Assembly (NCBI GenBank): GCA_028673005.1
Contig: CM054116.1
Span: forward strand, 26,389,840-26,453,839
Source: Tanypteryx hageni
Taxonomy: Eukaryota; Arthropoda; Insecta; Odonata; Petaluridae
DNA: 64,000 bases
Reading direction: 5' to 3'
Shown here: in pieces, positions 38,501-50,384 of the stretch
Position numbering within the stretch: position 1 is the first letter of the stretch
Layout of the letters: each line of letters begins with the position of its first letter
Program-made: the position numbers and the translations under genes
The notes under the pieces: model-generated
What the model was told of the DNA's origin: nothing
The model's database searches: none
What the model saw: the letters and a program-made list of their open reading frames with translations, nothing else

Positions 38501-38876
38501 AGATATAACCGTGGAGTTAGAGTGGGAGTGTATTTACTTTTCATACCTGGTTTTTTGCACTCATTTTTGCTATAGAACTTCATTATTTGCCTCTTATTGA
38601 AACTATAATGAGGCAAATACGAATTCTATCACCTAGTTATTTCATTCCGCAAAACTGGCATTTCCGATATAATGGCACTACGTAAAAAATGGATTTTTAG
38701 TGCATATAAAATGTAAAGAATGTATTGTGGCATATTATTCTTAAGTTATTTTTCTACGAAAATGTATAATAAATATTTCGAAGGAAAAACAGTCTGTGAT
38801 TCAAATATTTCAAAACCTAACGTATTCCCTTCATATTTTCAGTCTTCAGCCCTAAGAGTTAATTTCTGTACAATAC

Positions 38877-38965
38877 GTTATGTTTCTACTCTGTTTTTAT
38901 AATGCCATATTTAACTAATTTAGATAGTTAAATATGGCATTATAAAAAAAGAGTAGAAACATAAC
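38877..38965. repeat. Near-perfect hairpin: 40-bp arms, 9-nt loop
   Basis: The arms 38877-38916 and 38926-38965 are reverse complements with one mismatch. Outer ends are gttatgtttctactct and agagtagaaacataac; the loop is aatttagat. The short loop and near-identity resemble the hairpin at 36685, but the sequence is unrelated. Confidence 0.95.
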
Positions 38966-38969
38966 ATAA

Positions 38970-40800
38970 CATATTGTATTCCATTAAACATTTAACCTCA
39001 CAAGTAACCTTTCTTAAAACTGATAGCTCTAATCATCTTTTACGACTAGTTTGTTTATTCTCCCCTTCCTAAAGACGGTCATGTTAAATCATACATCCAA
39101 CACGCCCCGTATATTCAATACTAAAAAAACAAATATTGATAAACCGCTGTTTTGTTTTTAGTTTTTGAGTGAAATCGCATTGCCTGGAAAGCAATTCTTG
39201 AGATTGTTATGAAATGCCGGCACTAAAGCTGAAGCGAAAACCAACTTATTCATCCGCTATTCATGCGCATTTCTTTTTTTCCTCCAAGCTTGGAACGGTG
39301 CCTCAAAGTCAAATCCCGCGTGGCGGCGGCCACCTCGACCGACGCTGCTGTTTTCTGCGAACCTAATCTTTGGCGGCAACCGCGGGCTCTTATGTGGAGC
39401 ACTGTCGAAACATTCGCCCGAACGAGGTCTCCCGAATTAAGACTGCGTGAGAGAGGGTCACACTCGAATACGAGTGATATCACGTCCATTCACGGAGGAA
39501 TTTGGTTATCCAGAAAAGACGAGTGTTCCGATGCATATAGAGCGCGAGAAGGGCTCAGTTTCGAAACTTTTGCCAAAACGTCGATCAAACTCCTCACCGC
39601 ATTGTCCCAGTTGGAAAGCCCTCCCGTAATCTGTCTAGGTCAAAGAAAATTAGTTTGAAATCCATTTTTAAAAATACAGCCGGAAGGCGAGATCTTATGT
39701 ATCTCTTTTTCGATTCTTTTGAGTAACGCGCGCAGAAGTTAGGAGCCGTAACAGTGAAACACGACGAGAGAAAAACTGCGGAATTTCGCGATGACGTCGC
39801 ATCGCCGCAAATCTCGTCTATGCAGCGCTGGGGAAGGAACGCCGTTGTGCAATATTCCCCAAGGAGAGAGAAGGAGAGAATGAAAGAAATAAAAGGGGGT
39901 GGAGGGGGATTTCTCTCGTATTTTGAACCTAGGATACGTAGAGATATCGACCGCTAAACTTCTGCCGCTTGATTATCGGTGTTAATGGAGAGGAGCGGAG
40001 GGAGAAAGGAATAATGTAAAATCAACTGCAACGCATCTAACGCGAAAAGAATTCATCAGAAAAATGATTACTTTCTATTTTTGGCGCTGTTTTTTATATT
40101 TGCTACACATATTTTTACTACATTGGATTGCCGAAGAGATATGCTCACGTTTTTCTGGTAAGCTGTAACTTCATATATTCGTAGGTAGCTGAAAGGGTAG
40201 AAAGAGAGGAAGAGGAGTTCTAAAAATACTTAAGACCGTCTTTTGGAATTCTCCAGATCGAAACGCGGTTAATCCGCAAAGCAACCTCTACTCGAGGCTC
40301 AAGCGTTCGGCAAGTATTACATCACCTCATATTCATTACATTTTCCTAATAAAAAATATTCATGGTTTTTTTAAGGAACAAAATTACATGCATCAAGAAA
40401 AATTCATTAAATCAGCAACCTTCTCTGTAAGTATTACTTCATTAATCTATTGCACCTATTTGTAGAAAAAATCACATCAATCAAAGTAATATTTGCTAAT
40501 CTTACAAAATGCAATTGATACGAATTTGAAGACGAACACAAAATATTCGTTAAGAAAATTCTTGGAGAAAACACGCATCCACTGGCATATATATCTTTAT
40601 TCTATCAACTCGTTCTCCATAGCACGTTCAAAAAAATAAACACTACACCATGCTACAGCCACATTTTCATCCAATTAGGGCGATATGATTTATTTAGAGG
40701 TACTTATATAAAAAACAGAGAAGGACGACGCCCTACGAATAATTCAATCTAAAACTTCGGTATTGGAAGGCATATATACTAACACCCTTCCATCCACCGG
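38970..40800. other. No gene recognised; CpG-richer between ~39290 and 39960
   Basis: The stretch 39310-39450 (cgcgtggcggcggccacc, ccgcgggctc) is CpG-rich. A 131-codon plus-strand frame at 39263-39658 spans it, with no recognisable domain. It may be a promoter or 5' exon, but nothing decides this. Confidence 0.4.
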
Positions 40801-40829
40801 AGTCGAAGCCACGTTAAGAGGGAAGATTT

Positions 40830-42010
40830 GACTGGACATCCGACGCCCCCGCGAGAAGATGATAGCCGCGGCGATTCCGCGAAGTCTGTAGTCCCCCGCG
40901 GCGGGAAAAGGACCACCCATACAAAACTTGCCCATTTCACCCCATCCATACGGAAGAGACATGAAAGAAGAAACATGAAGAAAGGAGGCATAGGACAAAG
41001 GGACCCACCCCTCTTGAATTCCACATTAGCATCCTCATTCGCGGCCGCGTGCAAAGCAAGATTTCAACGTCGATAATTGGTTTAATTCCCCTCGCCCCAT
41101 CGACGAATTCGACCGCCCCCCGCGAAAAAGCCCGTGCGTACCCCAGATGACGCATTTCGTCAGATGATCGATACCGTTTCGACCCCGTTCCCGCGCCAAA
41201 GGGTTGGCAGATCACGCGATCCTGGACCCTCAGACTCATTTAATTCCAGAAAAAGGCAGCGAGGAGAAAAAAGCGCACATATGCCTCGCCAGAACCGTAC
41301 GGTACAGAGAATAATATGGCGGAAGTGCTCACCTAGTTGGTCCATCATATGCTCCAGGTCAGTGTCCATGGCTGCCTCTTTTATCTCGCTCTTCTAGGAT
41401 TAACGAAAAACCTCCGAACACCGGCTGACCACGCCGCCTCCCTGCGATGTTACTCCGGTCGACCACCTCCACCTCGTGGCGCCCGGCGTGTAACTGACGC
41501 GGGCAGCCGTTTCGACCGGCCCCCTTTCGCGCCACCTCCCAACCCTTCCCTCCCCCCCCCCAACCCTTCCCTCCCCCCCCTCCGCTTTCCTTCCCCTCTC
41601 TCCCTCCTTCCGCTCTAATCCCTCCCTCCTTTCCCTCCACCTCTTCCCATCACCTCTCTCGTGGGTGGAGGAGCCATCGCGCGACGCCAACCCCTTCCCC
41701 TTTCTCTCACCCCCCACGTCCCACCTTTCTTATCCTCTTCCCCTCTCGCTATTTCTCTCTCCGCGATTACTACGCTCCGTTCCGACGCCCAAAACGTCTT
41801 CTACCCGAACCGCTGCGGCTCCGTGCACCTCACCTGCGCATGCGTGCGCCGAAATGGCGGAAGTGAGGAAGTAGCAAGGGAGCTTAGTGGCAGTAGCGAT
41901 CTCTCAATGGGACAGGAAGGAAGGAGGGAACTGTTATCTCTTTTTCTCCAACGGGTTTTCGCATGCCCCAAACGAAGCACGCGAGTATTTTCACCCGCTG
42001 TTGTAGCTCA
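40830..42010. other. CpG/GC-rich block with C-rich tracts
   Basis: This is the most GC- and CpG-rich region of the window, with overlapping open frames on both strands, as expected where stop codons are rare. A C-rich direct duplication (caacccttccctccccccc) lies at ~41537-41580. No frame (the longest is 41661-42014, 117 codons) shows a recognisable domain or clear codon signature. The composition suggests a promoter-associated CpG island. Confidence 0.5.
41835..41864 (+). promoter_or_regulatory. Candidate housekeeping-type core promoter motifs (NRF-1, YY1, ETS-like)
   Basis: TGCGCATGCGTGC at 41835-41847 fits the NRF-1 half-site palindrome. It is followed by aaatggcggaagtg at 41852-41864, which combines a YY1-like aaatggcgg with an ETS-like cggaagtg. 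In animals this combination marks TATA-less promoters near transcription starts. The downstream gene is not identified and may lie outside the window, so this is an inference from motifs and the surrounding CpG island. Confidence 0.45.
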
Positions 42011-42014
42011 TTGA

Positions 42015-43440
42015 TTGAGGATATGTTTTGCACTTCATTGGTCACTTGAAAAAATGTTACGTAAACAGCCACCTTTGTTGCATCAGACTCGGAACCTTAA
42101 TCACTGGGTAAAACTTCAACACATCAATTTTTATTCAACGATTTGCACCGTTAATTTTTCTAGTACGTATCATTGAGTTATTGAAGAGTATAAAATTAAT
42201 AAAAAAGAAATTTATTTAATTATATGCAGTGCAATCAGGTAGGATAAACGCATTTCACATTGTTTTGGATTTGTCTATTTTTATCGGCTTTGCTGAACCT
42301 ATTCTTTGCAAATCCAGTTAATATATTTTAAGAACAAACTGACCAAAACATTTTTTCTATACTATCAATAAATACAACGCCTTTGTTTCATTAATATCAT
42401 CTTCTCATTCTAATGATCCATTAATAATGGACGAATTGTATCGTTTCTATATCATTGTTTATGCTAAAACGCACTCCCTCACTTTTACTAAACATTTTAA
42501 AACAATGTGACATTAATTTTACCTTTAATGTGCTAGTTAATCAGCAATAATTATATGTGGTGAGCGAGAACGGGATGACCTCGGACTTAACACTCACTTC
42601 GGGATGAAGCTTTGCTATATTGTAGAAAATAGAAAAAGGTTTTGCGTTTTTTGTCGATTTTTGTCCATACTCATATTTCTCGAGTGATGAATTTTTAAAT
42701 ATAAATTTTTTGAAAAAATTGATGACAGATAAGGGACCTTTTTCTTAGACTAAATATGTTTAGTTTGCAAGATAGTAGCCGAATGCATGAGAGCTTTGAT
42801 TCTAACTTTAGGGGACGTGGCTCCACACGCATGAAACTTAAGAATTTTGAATAATATTTGCAGAAAATTTGATTAAATAAAATATTATTGTTTGTTATTG
42901 AGCTTATATAACTAATTCTAATAAATGATATTCTTTACCTTATAAATTTTGAATGTATTTGACTTAAAAGTAAAGCTTCTGCAAAATTTTAGAAAATTCT
43001 TACTCGATATTTTTCGTTAATTATTATATTTCAGAATTTTCATGAAATCGAAAATTCTTTAGTCTTTTAGAAGAATTGAATCCTATTTTGTAAGAAATAA
43101 ATCACCCAGTACTTGAAAAATTGGTAATATTTCAGCCATGAGAAAAAAAACGACCAGTACTACTTTTTCTTTCAGTGGAAATAGAACCAATTTCTCAACT
43201 ACCATGTGATTAATTTTTACAAATGAGTAAAAATCCCAAAAATAATAATAGATGTTATAATAATTACCCTGGATTAATAGTGTGTGCATAAACACAATAA
43301 CTTCAAATTTTATACAATTGGTATTCGCATTTTTTTCGATGAAACTTAGGCATCAGTTCATTTTTCCGTGGGTAAAAAGTCAATTAAGACAATGTACTCC
43401 GCCTCTCTTTCTGTTCCATAGCCCATCGATCTGTAATTCT
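42015..43440. other. No gene recognised
   Basis: AT-rich; no repeat or domain supported. Confidence 0.5.
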
Positions 43441-43444
43441 TCCA

Positions 43445-44183
43445 CTTCATTATCTCTTATAATTCATTATTATGCGTTCTTTGCACGAAGAGAACGCATA
43501 AAGGGGAGGTCGATTCCGACCGTCCATCCGTCCGCATGTTAAAACTCAGAAACCGCTGGTCGTATTGTAATGAAATTTGGTATTGGGAAATTTTTATAAA
43601 ATTGGTCGACCGATTCCAATGTTTGTTAAAATCGGACAACAATTACGACCACTTTACATGGCCTACAAATAGTTGACAATGTTAGTTTAAACTCGGAAAC
43701 CGCTTGATGTATTTTGATGAAATTTGGTATTAGAGAGTTTTGCTAAAATTAGTATACTAATTCCAATTTTGGTTAAAATCGGACAACAATGACGACCACT
43801 TTACATGAAGACCTACATGTAGTTTACAATGTTCCTTTGTTTCAACTCGGGAACCGCTTGACATATTGTGATGAAATTTTGTATTGGGAAGTTTTGTTAA
43901 AATTAATTGACCGATTCCAATTTTGTTAAAAATCGGACAATAATTACGACTACATTGCATGAAGACCTACATGTATTGTACAACGTACCTCGCTTTCTTC
44001 TCGTTAAATTCTCATCTGAGCGAAAAATATTGAGAACATTGTGAAATCTCAAAGAACGCATTTGGAAACTCTGTGTGCTCCTACATGGAGTACACCTTTC
44101 CAATCTTGTTATGAATATGACGAGATAATGAATGTGTGTGTAGAAATACACACGTTCATTATCTCTTCATATTCATAATAATG
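43445..44183 (+). mobile_element. Unclassified element with three internal tandem units and palindromic ends
   Basis: Three diverged units of ~145-155 bp start at about 43539, 43684 and 43839. Each contains aaccgct, atgaaattt.gtattgg, ccgattccaat and aaatcggacaa.aat.acgac. The left border holds a 10-bp stem (tatgcgttct/agaacgcata, 43471-43500). The right border is a ~33-bp-arm palindrome at ~44109-44181 with a 6-nt loop. ttcattatctct near 43446 recurs in that palindrome, which suggests related termini. Non-coding. Confidence 0.6.
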
Positions 44184-44239
44184 AATTATCTTTATGAAAT
44201 TTTGTGTCGAGGAGATTTTGTAAGGCAGAAACAAAAAAT

Positions 44240-44340
44240 CCGGGACAAATGGGTGTCCCGAAAAACTTTATCCGGACAACGGGATGTTAAGTCAAAATCC
44301 GGGACAATCCCGGAATTTCCGGGACGTCAGGTCACCCTAC
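44240..44340 (+). mobile_element. hAT-like right-end fragment rich in ccgggac
   Basis: Repeated atccgggaca, tcccggaatttccgggac leading into a terminal caggtcacccta. A left-end-like taaggtgaccagaggtcc occurs at 59414. The partner end of this copy was not found. Confidence 0.4.
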
Positions 44341-44344
44341 CTTA

Positions 44345-45303
44345 GTAGTCTCTCGCAGATGTCATGTATTACTCGTTGCCTACACTTGGAGCAGCACGTA
44401 CTTTTTCTCGATTTTTCCTATTATTCCCCAATGGCTAATCCTAAATCCACAAAATATAGACTAATTTATTCTGAAATTTTGGTTATTCCAAATTGCAGGA
44501 TTCCAGAGACGGACGGAAAGACAGAGACAAACCGAATACATAACGCTCCTTTTTTTGAAAAAGGCGCTAAAAATGAGTGTTAGTGCAGGGTCGGCGTGAT
44601 ACCATTGGGCCCCATTTTTATTGTGAAAGGCTACTGCTAAAACTTAAAATACCACGAAGAACGATACTACTGAATGCGATGTTAAATATTTAATAAATTC
44701 ACTGACTTACAACCTATGATTCAAAAAGACATAGGCATATTAAATAAGTTTTAAATTGCTATGAATTATTAGAATGATGAAACAGGCTTACGCATTTCAA
44801 CCTGGCTAAACGATAGAGGGCTGAAATTTATAGCGTAGGTTTCTTTACTGCTGCCATTTGTTTTTCTTTAGATTTGAGTTTTGAAAATTATTGGGTTTAC
44901 TCGTAAATGTTAGCTTCTTTAGAACGCAGGGTTTCAGAAATATTGTCCGTACGGCCAGACGGACGAACGGACATACCGAATAGACAAACGATTTTTTAAA
45001 GAGAGAAAGCGCTAAAAATACCTTCCATCTCTTTTATTCGTGCTCGCCTCTACGTCTATCTTTTATTTCGAAAGACGAAAAGTATTGATTCCCGTCAACT
45101 TTATCTCCTTCGTTTACCTAGAACGTGACTACTCCATAGAAACGACCCGTGTCATTATATATTGATTTATAGCATCGTATCTCTCCACGGTTATTCGCAT
45201 ATGCCATGAGTATATTCTTGTTCATTGCCTCAAATAATAAAAAAAATTTCTTCGCATCTTGTAATCTTACTGAAGCCAGGAGACCCTCGTTTCGCAAATC
45301 CTG
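44345..45303. other. No gene recognised
   Basis: Contains two short segments with gacggacggaaagacagag (44510) and ggccagacggacgaacggac (44954), each followed within ~60 bases by ggcgctaaaaat or agcgctaaaaat. These are probably two copies of a small repeat end. Confidence 0.45.
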
Positions 45304-45311
45304 TCTTAGAG

Positions 45312-46169
45312 CAGTAGTGGGCAACCTTTTCTACGCGGAGTGCCGCATTGGCGGTTGCGAATTGTTCCGCAGGCCGCATTGCAAGAGTTCAATGCTTCGG
45401 CGTCACAGATTAGACATTAAATCAGACATTAATTAGAGACTCGGAGGTATCAAATCAGTTAAAAATCAAGTCGAAATTAGGTTTTAGGGTCATTACCGCC
45501 CTTAGTCCCGGGCAAGCGGGGCCCATGCCCCGGGCCCCGCGCTTTGGAGGACCCCCCTCATCATAGGCACAAAAAATTATTAAGATAAAAATGAAATATG
45601 CAGAATAAAAACAAATAATTAAGAATGACCTCGGGATTCCGATAGCCCCGAATCTCCGTATGGCGAAGAGTCCCGGAAAATATTTCGCATTCGCCCAACG
45701 TGTTCCGCTTGCCCCGCATTTTCATCGAATCGCTTAAGTGCTCGTAGATTTATCGCTCATTGTTAACTGTCATGAGTAACTTGAAAGTAAAACGTATACT
45801 GTTGACTGAATACATTGTCGCGGACGATAAATTTAATAATAACATAAATGCGCACTAACGTGCGCAACAACGACGTGTAGGCAAGAACTAATTGAACAAT
45901 AAACACATACGTAAGTACCTCTTCTCTGCCCATTATTCTAAATCTTCATCGATAAATCAGTATACCTCACATGGGCCCATGAATTTTGTAATACATTTTT
46001 TAATCAAATTGTTTATATAGACAGGGGCCCCGCAAAAAATATTTGTCCGGGGCCCCGCACACCCTAGGGTTAACATTCCAATATCAAGTGTAATTTAATT
46101 TATATTATATAAATTTGTGTTCAATCTCTTTTTAATCATAGATTCGCGGTCCTTGGTTGCTCACCACTG
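45312..46169. mobile_element. hAT-type element, 858 bp, with a nested GGGCCCC-rich insertion
   Basis: The left end CAGTAGTGGGCAACC and the right end read inward CAGTGGTGAGCAACC are inverted repeats, continued by agtgccgc and ggaccgcg. Flanking 8-mers tcttagag (45304-45311) and tcacagag (46170-46177) agree at 6 of 8 positions, fitting an aged hAT duplication. Inside, ~45490-46075 is bounded by oppositely oriented gggccccgc-rich blocks (cgggccccgcgc; ggggccccgcacacc), which looks like a second, nested hAT-like insertion. Confidence 0.75.
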
Positions 46170-46225
46170 TCACAGAGCGTGATAATGCGCCAAATAGCAA
46201 GGAATGTCTCCGTCGTCAAAATAAA

Positions 46226-46852
46226 TTAAATAAACTTATGTGGGCAACACATGACTTTCTCCATATTTATATGGCAAATTACATGTTGTTAGCTCTAGGA
46301 TTTACTTCCGGTTGACAATTAAGAAAAGAAAAAGGAGCGTTACTAAGATGTAACTAAGCGTCAATTGTTAACAATAATCTTCGGTAGGTGGCGTGATGGT
46401 GGCAGCTAAAAATATAAGATATCTCTTAAACAATTATATAAACATTATATGGAAAATGTATCAAACAAAGGTTGTAGAAAATAAAATTTCCTACAACTTT
46501 TATTCCAGTACATTTTTACATTTATCAAATATTAAAGCAAATATTTCAAAATAACTGATAAGTGACAAGATTAACACCCACTTCCGGTCGACCGATTTCT
46601 ACCAAAAACTAATCAGATCTTTTAACTTTTATAAATATGTTAAATATAAAATTTTGCGTTGACTTGATTAATAGTTTTTGAGTTAGAGCGCCCACAAAAA
46701 TCTATCACATACAGACAGACATCATCGAGAAAATAGTCAAAACGTGTTCAGGAGACCTTAAAATATGTATTTCTGTTGAAATCTCGAATTTGATTTTTTT
46801 CATGAAAACAATACTTTCTCTGTACTTCGTATATGGAGAAAGTAAAAATCAA
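46226..46852 (+). mobile_element. 'tatggagaaagta' repeat family, copy 3 (near full length)
   Basis: It starts tatgtgggcaacacatgactt, then atatggcaaattacatgttg, the shared cggtaggtggcgtgatggtgg and tttatcaaatattaaagcaa blocks, and ends cttcgtatatggagaaagta. It has the same landmarks in the same order as copy 4, in the opposite direction. Non-coding. Confidence 0.85.
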
Positions 46853-47321
46853 ACTCCCTCTATTTACTGCCAGGGGATTTAGATTAAATTAAGTGTTTAG
46901 AATTCATATCAAATTAGAGGACGAAGTTTATATACTAGGAGCAAATAAGTAAATAAGTGCTGCCAATTTAATTAAAGCAAAAACTGGTTTATTTTAAAAA
47001 TATTCAGTCGATAAAACCTCTCAGAAGTTACAAATTAAATTTTTAAAAATCATTTCTTGTTATTTATTTTTTCAGGATGTCTCGTTTTTTAATTGACTGC
47101 TGTCAACAATTTTCTGTTATTTATCTGTATCGTATTGATTCATTTATTCAATCGTTTTATATATGTTATCGAAATAAAGGACAAAAACGGCACATTAATT
47201 AATCAGGAACGCCAATTTTCCCTTATATTAAAATTCGTAGTTAAATTCCTCGCCCGGTTCATTTAACGCAACTAAGTCTACCTCATCATACGAAGTAAAG
47301 TCTTAAATTTCGATTTCTTTC

Positions 47322-47945
47322 TCCATATACGAAGTACAGAGAAAGTATTGTTTTCATGAAGAAATCGAATTCGAGATTTCAACGGAAATACATGTTTAAA
47401 GGTCCCCTGAACACGTTTTGACTATTTTCTCGATGATGTCTGTGTGTCTGTCTGTCAGTCTCTGTCTGTCTGTATGTGATAGATTTTTGTGGGCGCTCTA
47501 ACTCAAAAACTATTAATCAGGTCAACGAAAAATTTTATATTCAACATATTTATAAAAGTTAAAAGATCTGATTAGTTTTTGGTAAAAATCGGTCTACCGG
47601 AAGTGGGTGTCTACTCTTGTCACTTATCCGTTATTTTGAAATATTTGCTTTAATATTTGATAAATGTAAAAATGTACTAGAATAAAAGTTAAAGAAAATT
47701 TTATTTTCTACAACCTTTGTTTGATACATTTTTCCATATAATGCATTGTTTAAGAGATATCTTATATTTTTAGCTGCCACCTACCGAAGACTATTGTTAA
47801 CAATTGACTCTTAGTTACGTCTTAATGCTCCTTTTTCTTTTCTTAATTATCAACCGGAAGTAAATATTGACAACGATCCCAGAGCTAACAACATGTAATT
47901 TGCCATATAAATATGGAGAAAGTCATGTGTCTCCCACATCAGTTT
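47322..47945 (-). mobile_element. 'tatggagaaagta' repeat family, copy 4 (inverted, near full length)
   Basis: The reverse complement of copy 3 over nearly its whole length, from tttctccatatacgaagtac to atatggagaaagtcatgtg. Together with copy 3 it makes a 1.7-kb inverted repeat with a ~470-bp AT-rich spacer (46853-47321). The CA/TG microsatellite is longer here (tgtgtgtctgtctgtcagtc). Confidence 0.85.
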
Positions 47946-48163
47946 AGAAAATAATGGGAATTCAATGAGGTGAGCGCGTGTTCGATCTTCGAAATTTTAA
48001 TTGTTGAATCTCCTAAAAGAGACGTACCCAATTTATGCTGCGTTAAACTCGCATGCTGCACTGCTGCTCGTTAAACATCATAAGGATAATTCATGGGTCT
48101 TATAATAGAGAGAAACAATCAGTTGAGACTTTTTGAGGTACTACTTCGGAGAAAACCTTTATA

Positions 48164-49409
48164 TAGTCGAACCTCCGGCAACTTTGGGACCTGACCCTTG
48201 CCGGTTCTTGGAGTTTGCCGGATTTCGGGTGGTCATATAATAGTCACAGGGTTTTTTTCCGTCGGTACGACCGGTTCGCGTATCGGCTCACACAACAGGT
48301 GTACCAGTATATATCTTAAATTTCACACTATAACCGCCAAGCTCATTTATTTATATGTAGATAATTATTAGATATCATGATATAAATTTCACAGTTTTAA
48401 TAAATGAAAAAATGCGAAAAATCCTGCATTTATATACTTCAATTTATTGTACGTAGTAATATGTGACGTGGGACTGTGCGACATTTGCCGAATTTCGGGT
48501 AACTTTCCGGATTCGCCTATTTTCCAACAAGAAGTCCAAGCGAGGACTAATGCAGGCTGGTTTCCCAAAGTTGACGTCCCGAGTTCTTTACTTATATTGA
48601 CAGGAAATGTTCCAGTATGTGTTGGTCATTCCAAGGAATTTTCATACCATAAATACCATTTGTAATTTATAGTTTATCAATTATAGAGAATAATTCGAAA
48701 AACAAACTAATAGAGCAGTATTAGGTTTAAAATACTAAAAGCAATGTCAAAATCTCTTTCTGACGTTATATTTTGCATGTATTTTTTTAAATAAACGAAT
48801 TTAATAAATATTACAGTTTATACGCTAATATGTATGGATCAAATGTCCATTGCTGAAGAGTAGTCGAGCGGGAAAGAAAATAACCCATTTGTTCACTCGT
48901 CTATGCTCAAGCCTAGTTCGGCAATAATCGTCTCCATGGCAACAATCTGATAAAATGCTATTTAAAACGCAAAAACGCTACGTTTTAGTAGAAATTCAAG
49001 AAAATACGATCAATTATCAAAATTCTATTATACGAATTACAATCTATATTCTTTTTCCCCTTAGAACAATATAAACCTCGCTCCGATATCACAATTTTAA
49101 GATATTTTAAAGTATTAAAGAAAATATCTCTGCACGATAGATTTGAGACTTCCTATGTAAAACAAATAATAATAAAAATAGGGCATAATCGAACCCGGGA
49201 CTTCAATATTCGCCAAATAAAATATATCCCGGAGGTGGGTCCTGGCAGCATGAGCCTCATACCTAGTTTCATGAATGTTGTTAGTAGGGGACACACACAC
49301 ACAGACATGACCATTTCATAAGGCTGTTTCATTTGAAAACCAGCCTTAAAATAGCCGGAAAATGGGTGGTGCCGGAAAAATGGATTGCAGAATTTTGGAG
49401 GTTTGACTG
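48164..49409. mobile_element. pogo/Tigger-like non-autonomous transposon, ~1.25 kb
   Basis: The left end tAGTCGAACCTCC (first C changed to T) and the right end read inward CAGTCAAACCTCC are inverted repeats flanked by TA (48162-48163 and 49410-49411). ccgg-rich blocks follow both ends (ttgccggttcttgg; tttttccggcacc). No transposase frame. Its interior holds a minus-strand B-box-like gggttcgatta near 49190, possibly a remnant of a SINE inserted into it. Confidence 0.75.
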
Positions 49410-49411
49410 TA

Positions 49412-50380
49412 ATGTTAGTGAGGAAAATGCAAATTTATCGGCCAGCGCGAGATAGGAAGGCGCTCGAGTCTATCGATTCAATGCTTAGTGTCTGCTTGAA
49501 TTATTATTGAGATTGCATATTATGGGAATGGTTCGGAGTTTTTAATTTTTTTTTAGCTCGAAAAAAATTGATGCTAGATCAAATTTAAGCCACTCGACTA
49601 GCTTCGCATCATTTTTGTTCGAATGACCTTCGTCGGCCAGGTATCAACGACGGGGTTGCAATATCGCAACGTGGGATCTCACGTCGTTCTCCGAAGGGGT
49701 TTTAAGCTTATCGAATCGCTGAACAAAGAAACAATTTCAACAAACCTTAGCCCTTGTGCAAACGGAAGTTGAGGACGTCCGCAGATCGCGGCGCGGCCGT
49801 GCATGACTCTGCCAAAAATCCAACGTTATGCATCCGTGATTCGAATATTACACAAATTGAACATATAATTTTCTGAAGTTGCAATGCAAAATTTAACGGA
49901 ATTAAAAATAAATTACGTCAAAAAATCTGATTCGTAAGAAAGAATCCTCAAACACTTTCTATATTTCCTACGAGAATGTCTAATTTTGTAATAATCTCGT
50001 GTTGCTTTTATAATGATTCTCCCATAATTTTGGAAAATAATTGGGCTACGCATTTACAAATTTCTGATTAATAGATCCGCTTATTTTATTGTTTCAAAAC
50101 AATCGGACCAAATTCACGAATGCACGAATATCAGAGAAAATGCCCGTGCTATTAAAATCATTCATTTTGGTTAAATAAAAATTCCAATTACTGGACTATA
50201 TTTTCTACATCCTTATCCTATTTTTGTTTATCACCTTGGGTTTAAGAAATCGTTCATCAGCTTGCCCTAACTATTGGATCATTAGATTAATTGTTCTGAA
50301 AATATCAAAATATCTCTCGCAAACCTAATACCTAAAATGTGCTAAGAATGATTACTGACACCATTAAGCAGATGATCTAG
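49412..50380. other. No gene recognised; possible Harbinger terminus
   Basis: At 49747, TTA is followed by gcccttgtgcaaacggaag and a GC-rich block, which resembles a PIF/Harbinger left end. The matching right end was not found. Confidence 0.35.
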
Positions 50381-50384
50381 TCAG

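Noticed and set aside
41337..42014. Several overlapping 90-117-codon frames
   Set aside because: Overlapping open frames on both strands are expected in GC-rich DNA with few stop codons; none has a recognisable domain.
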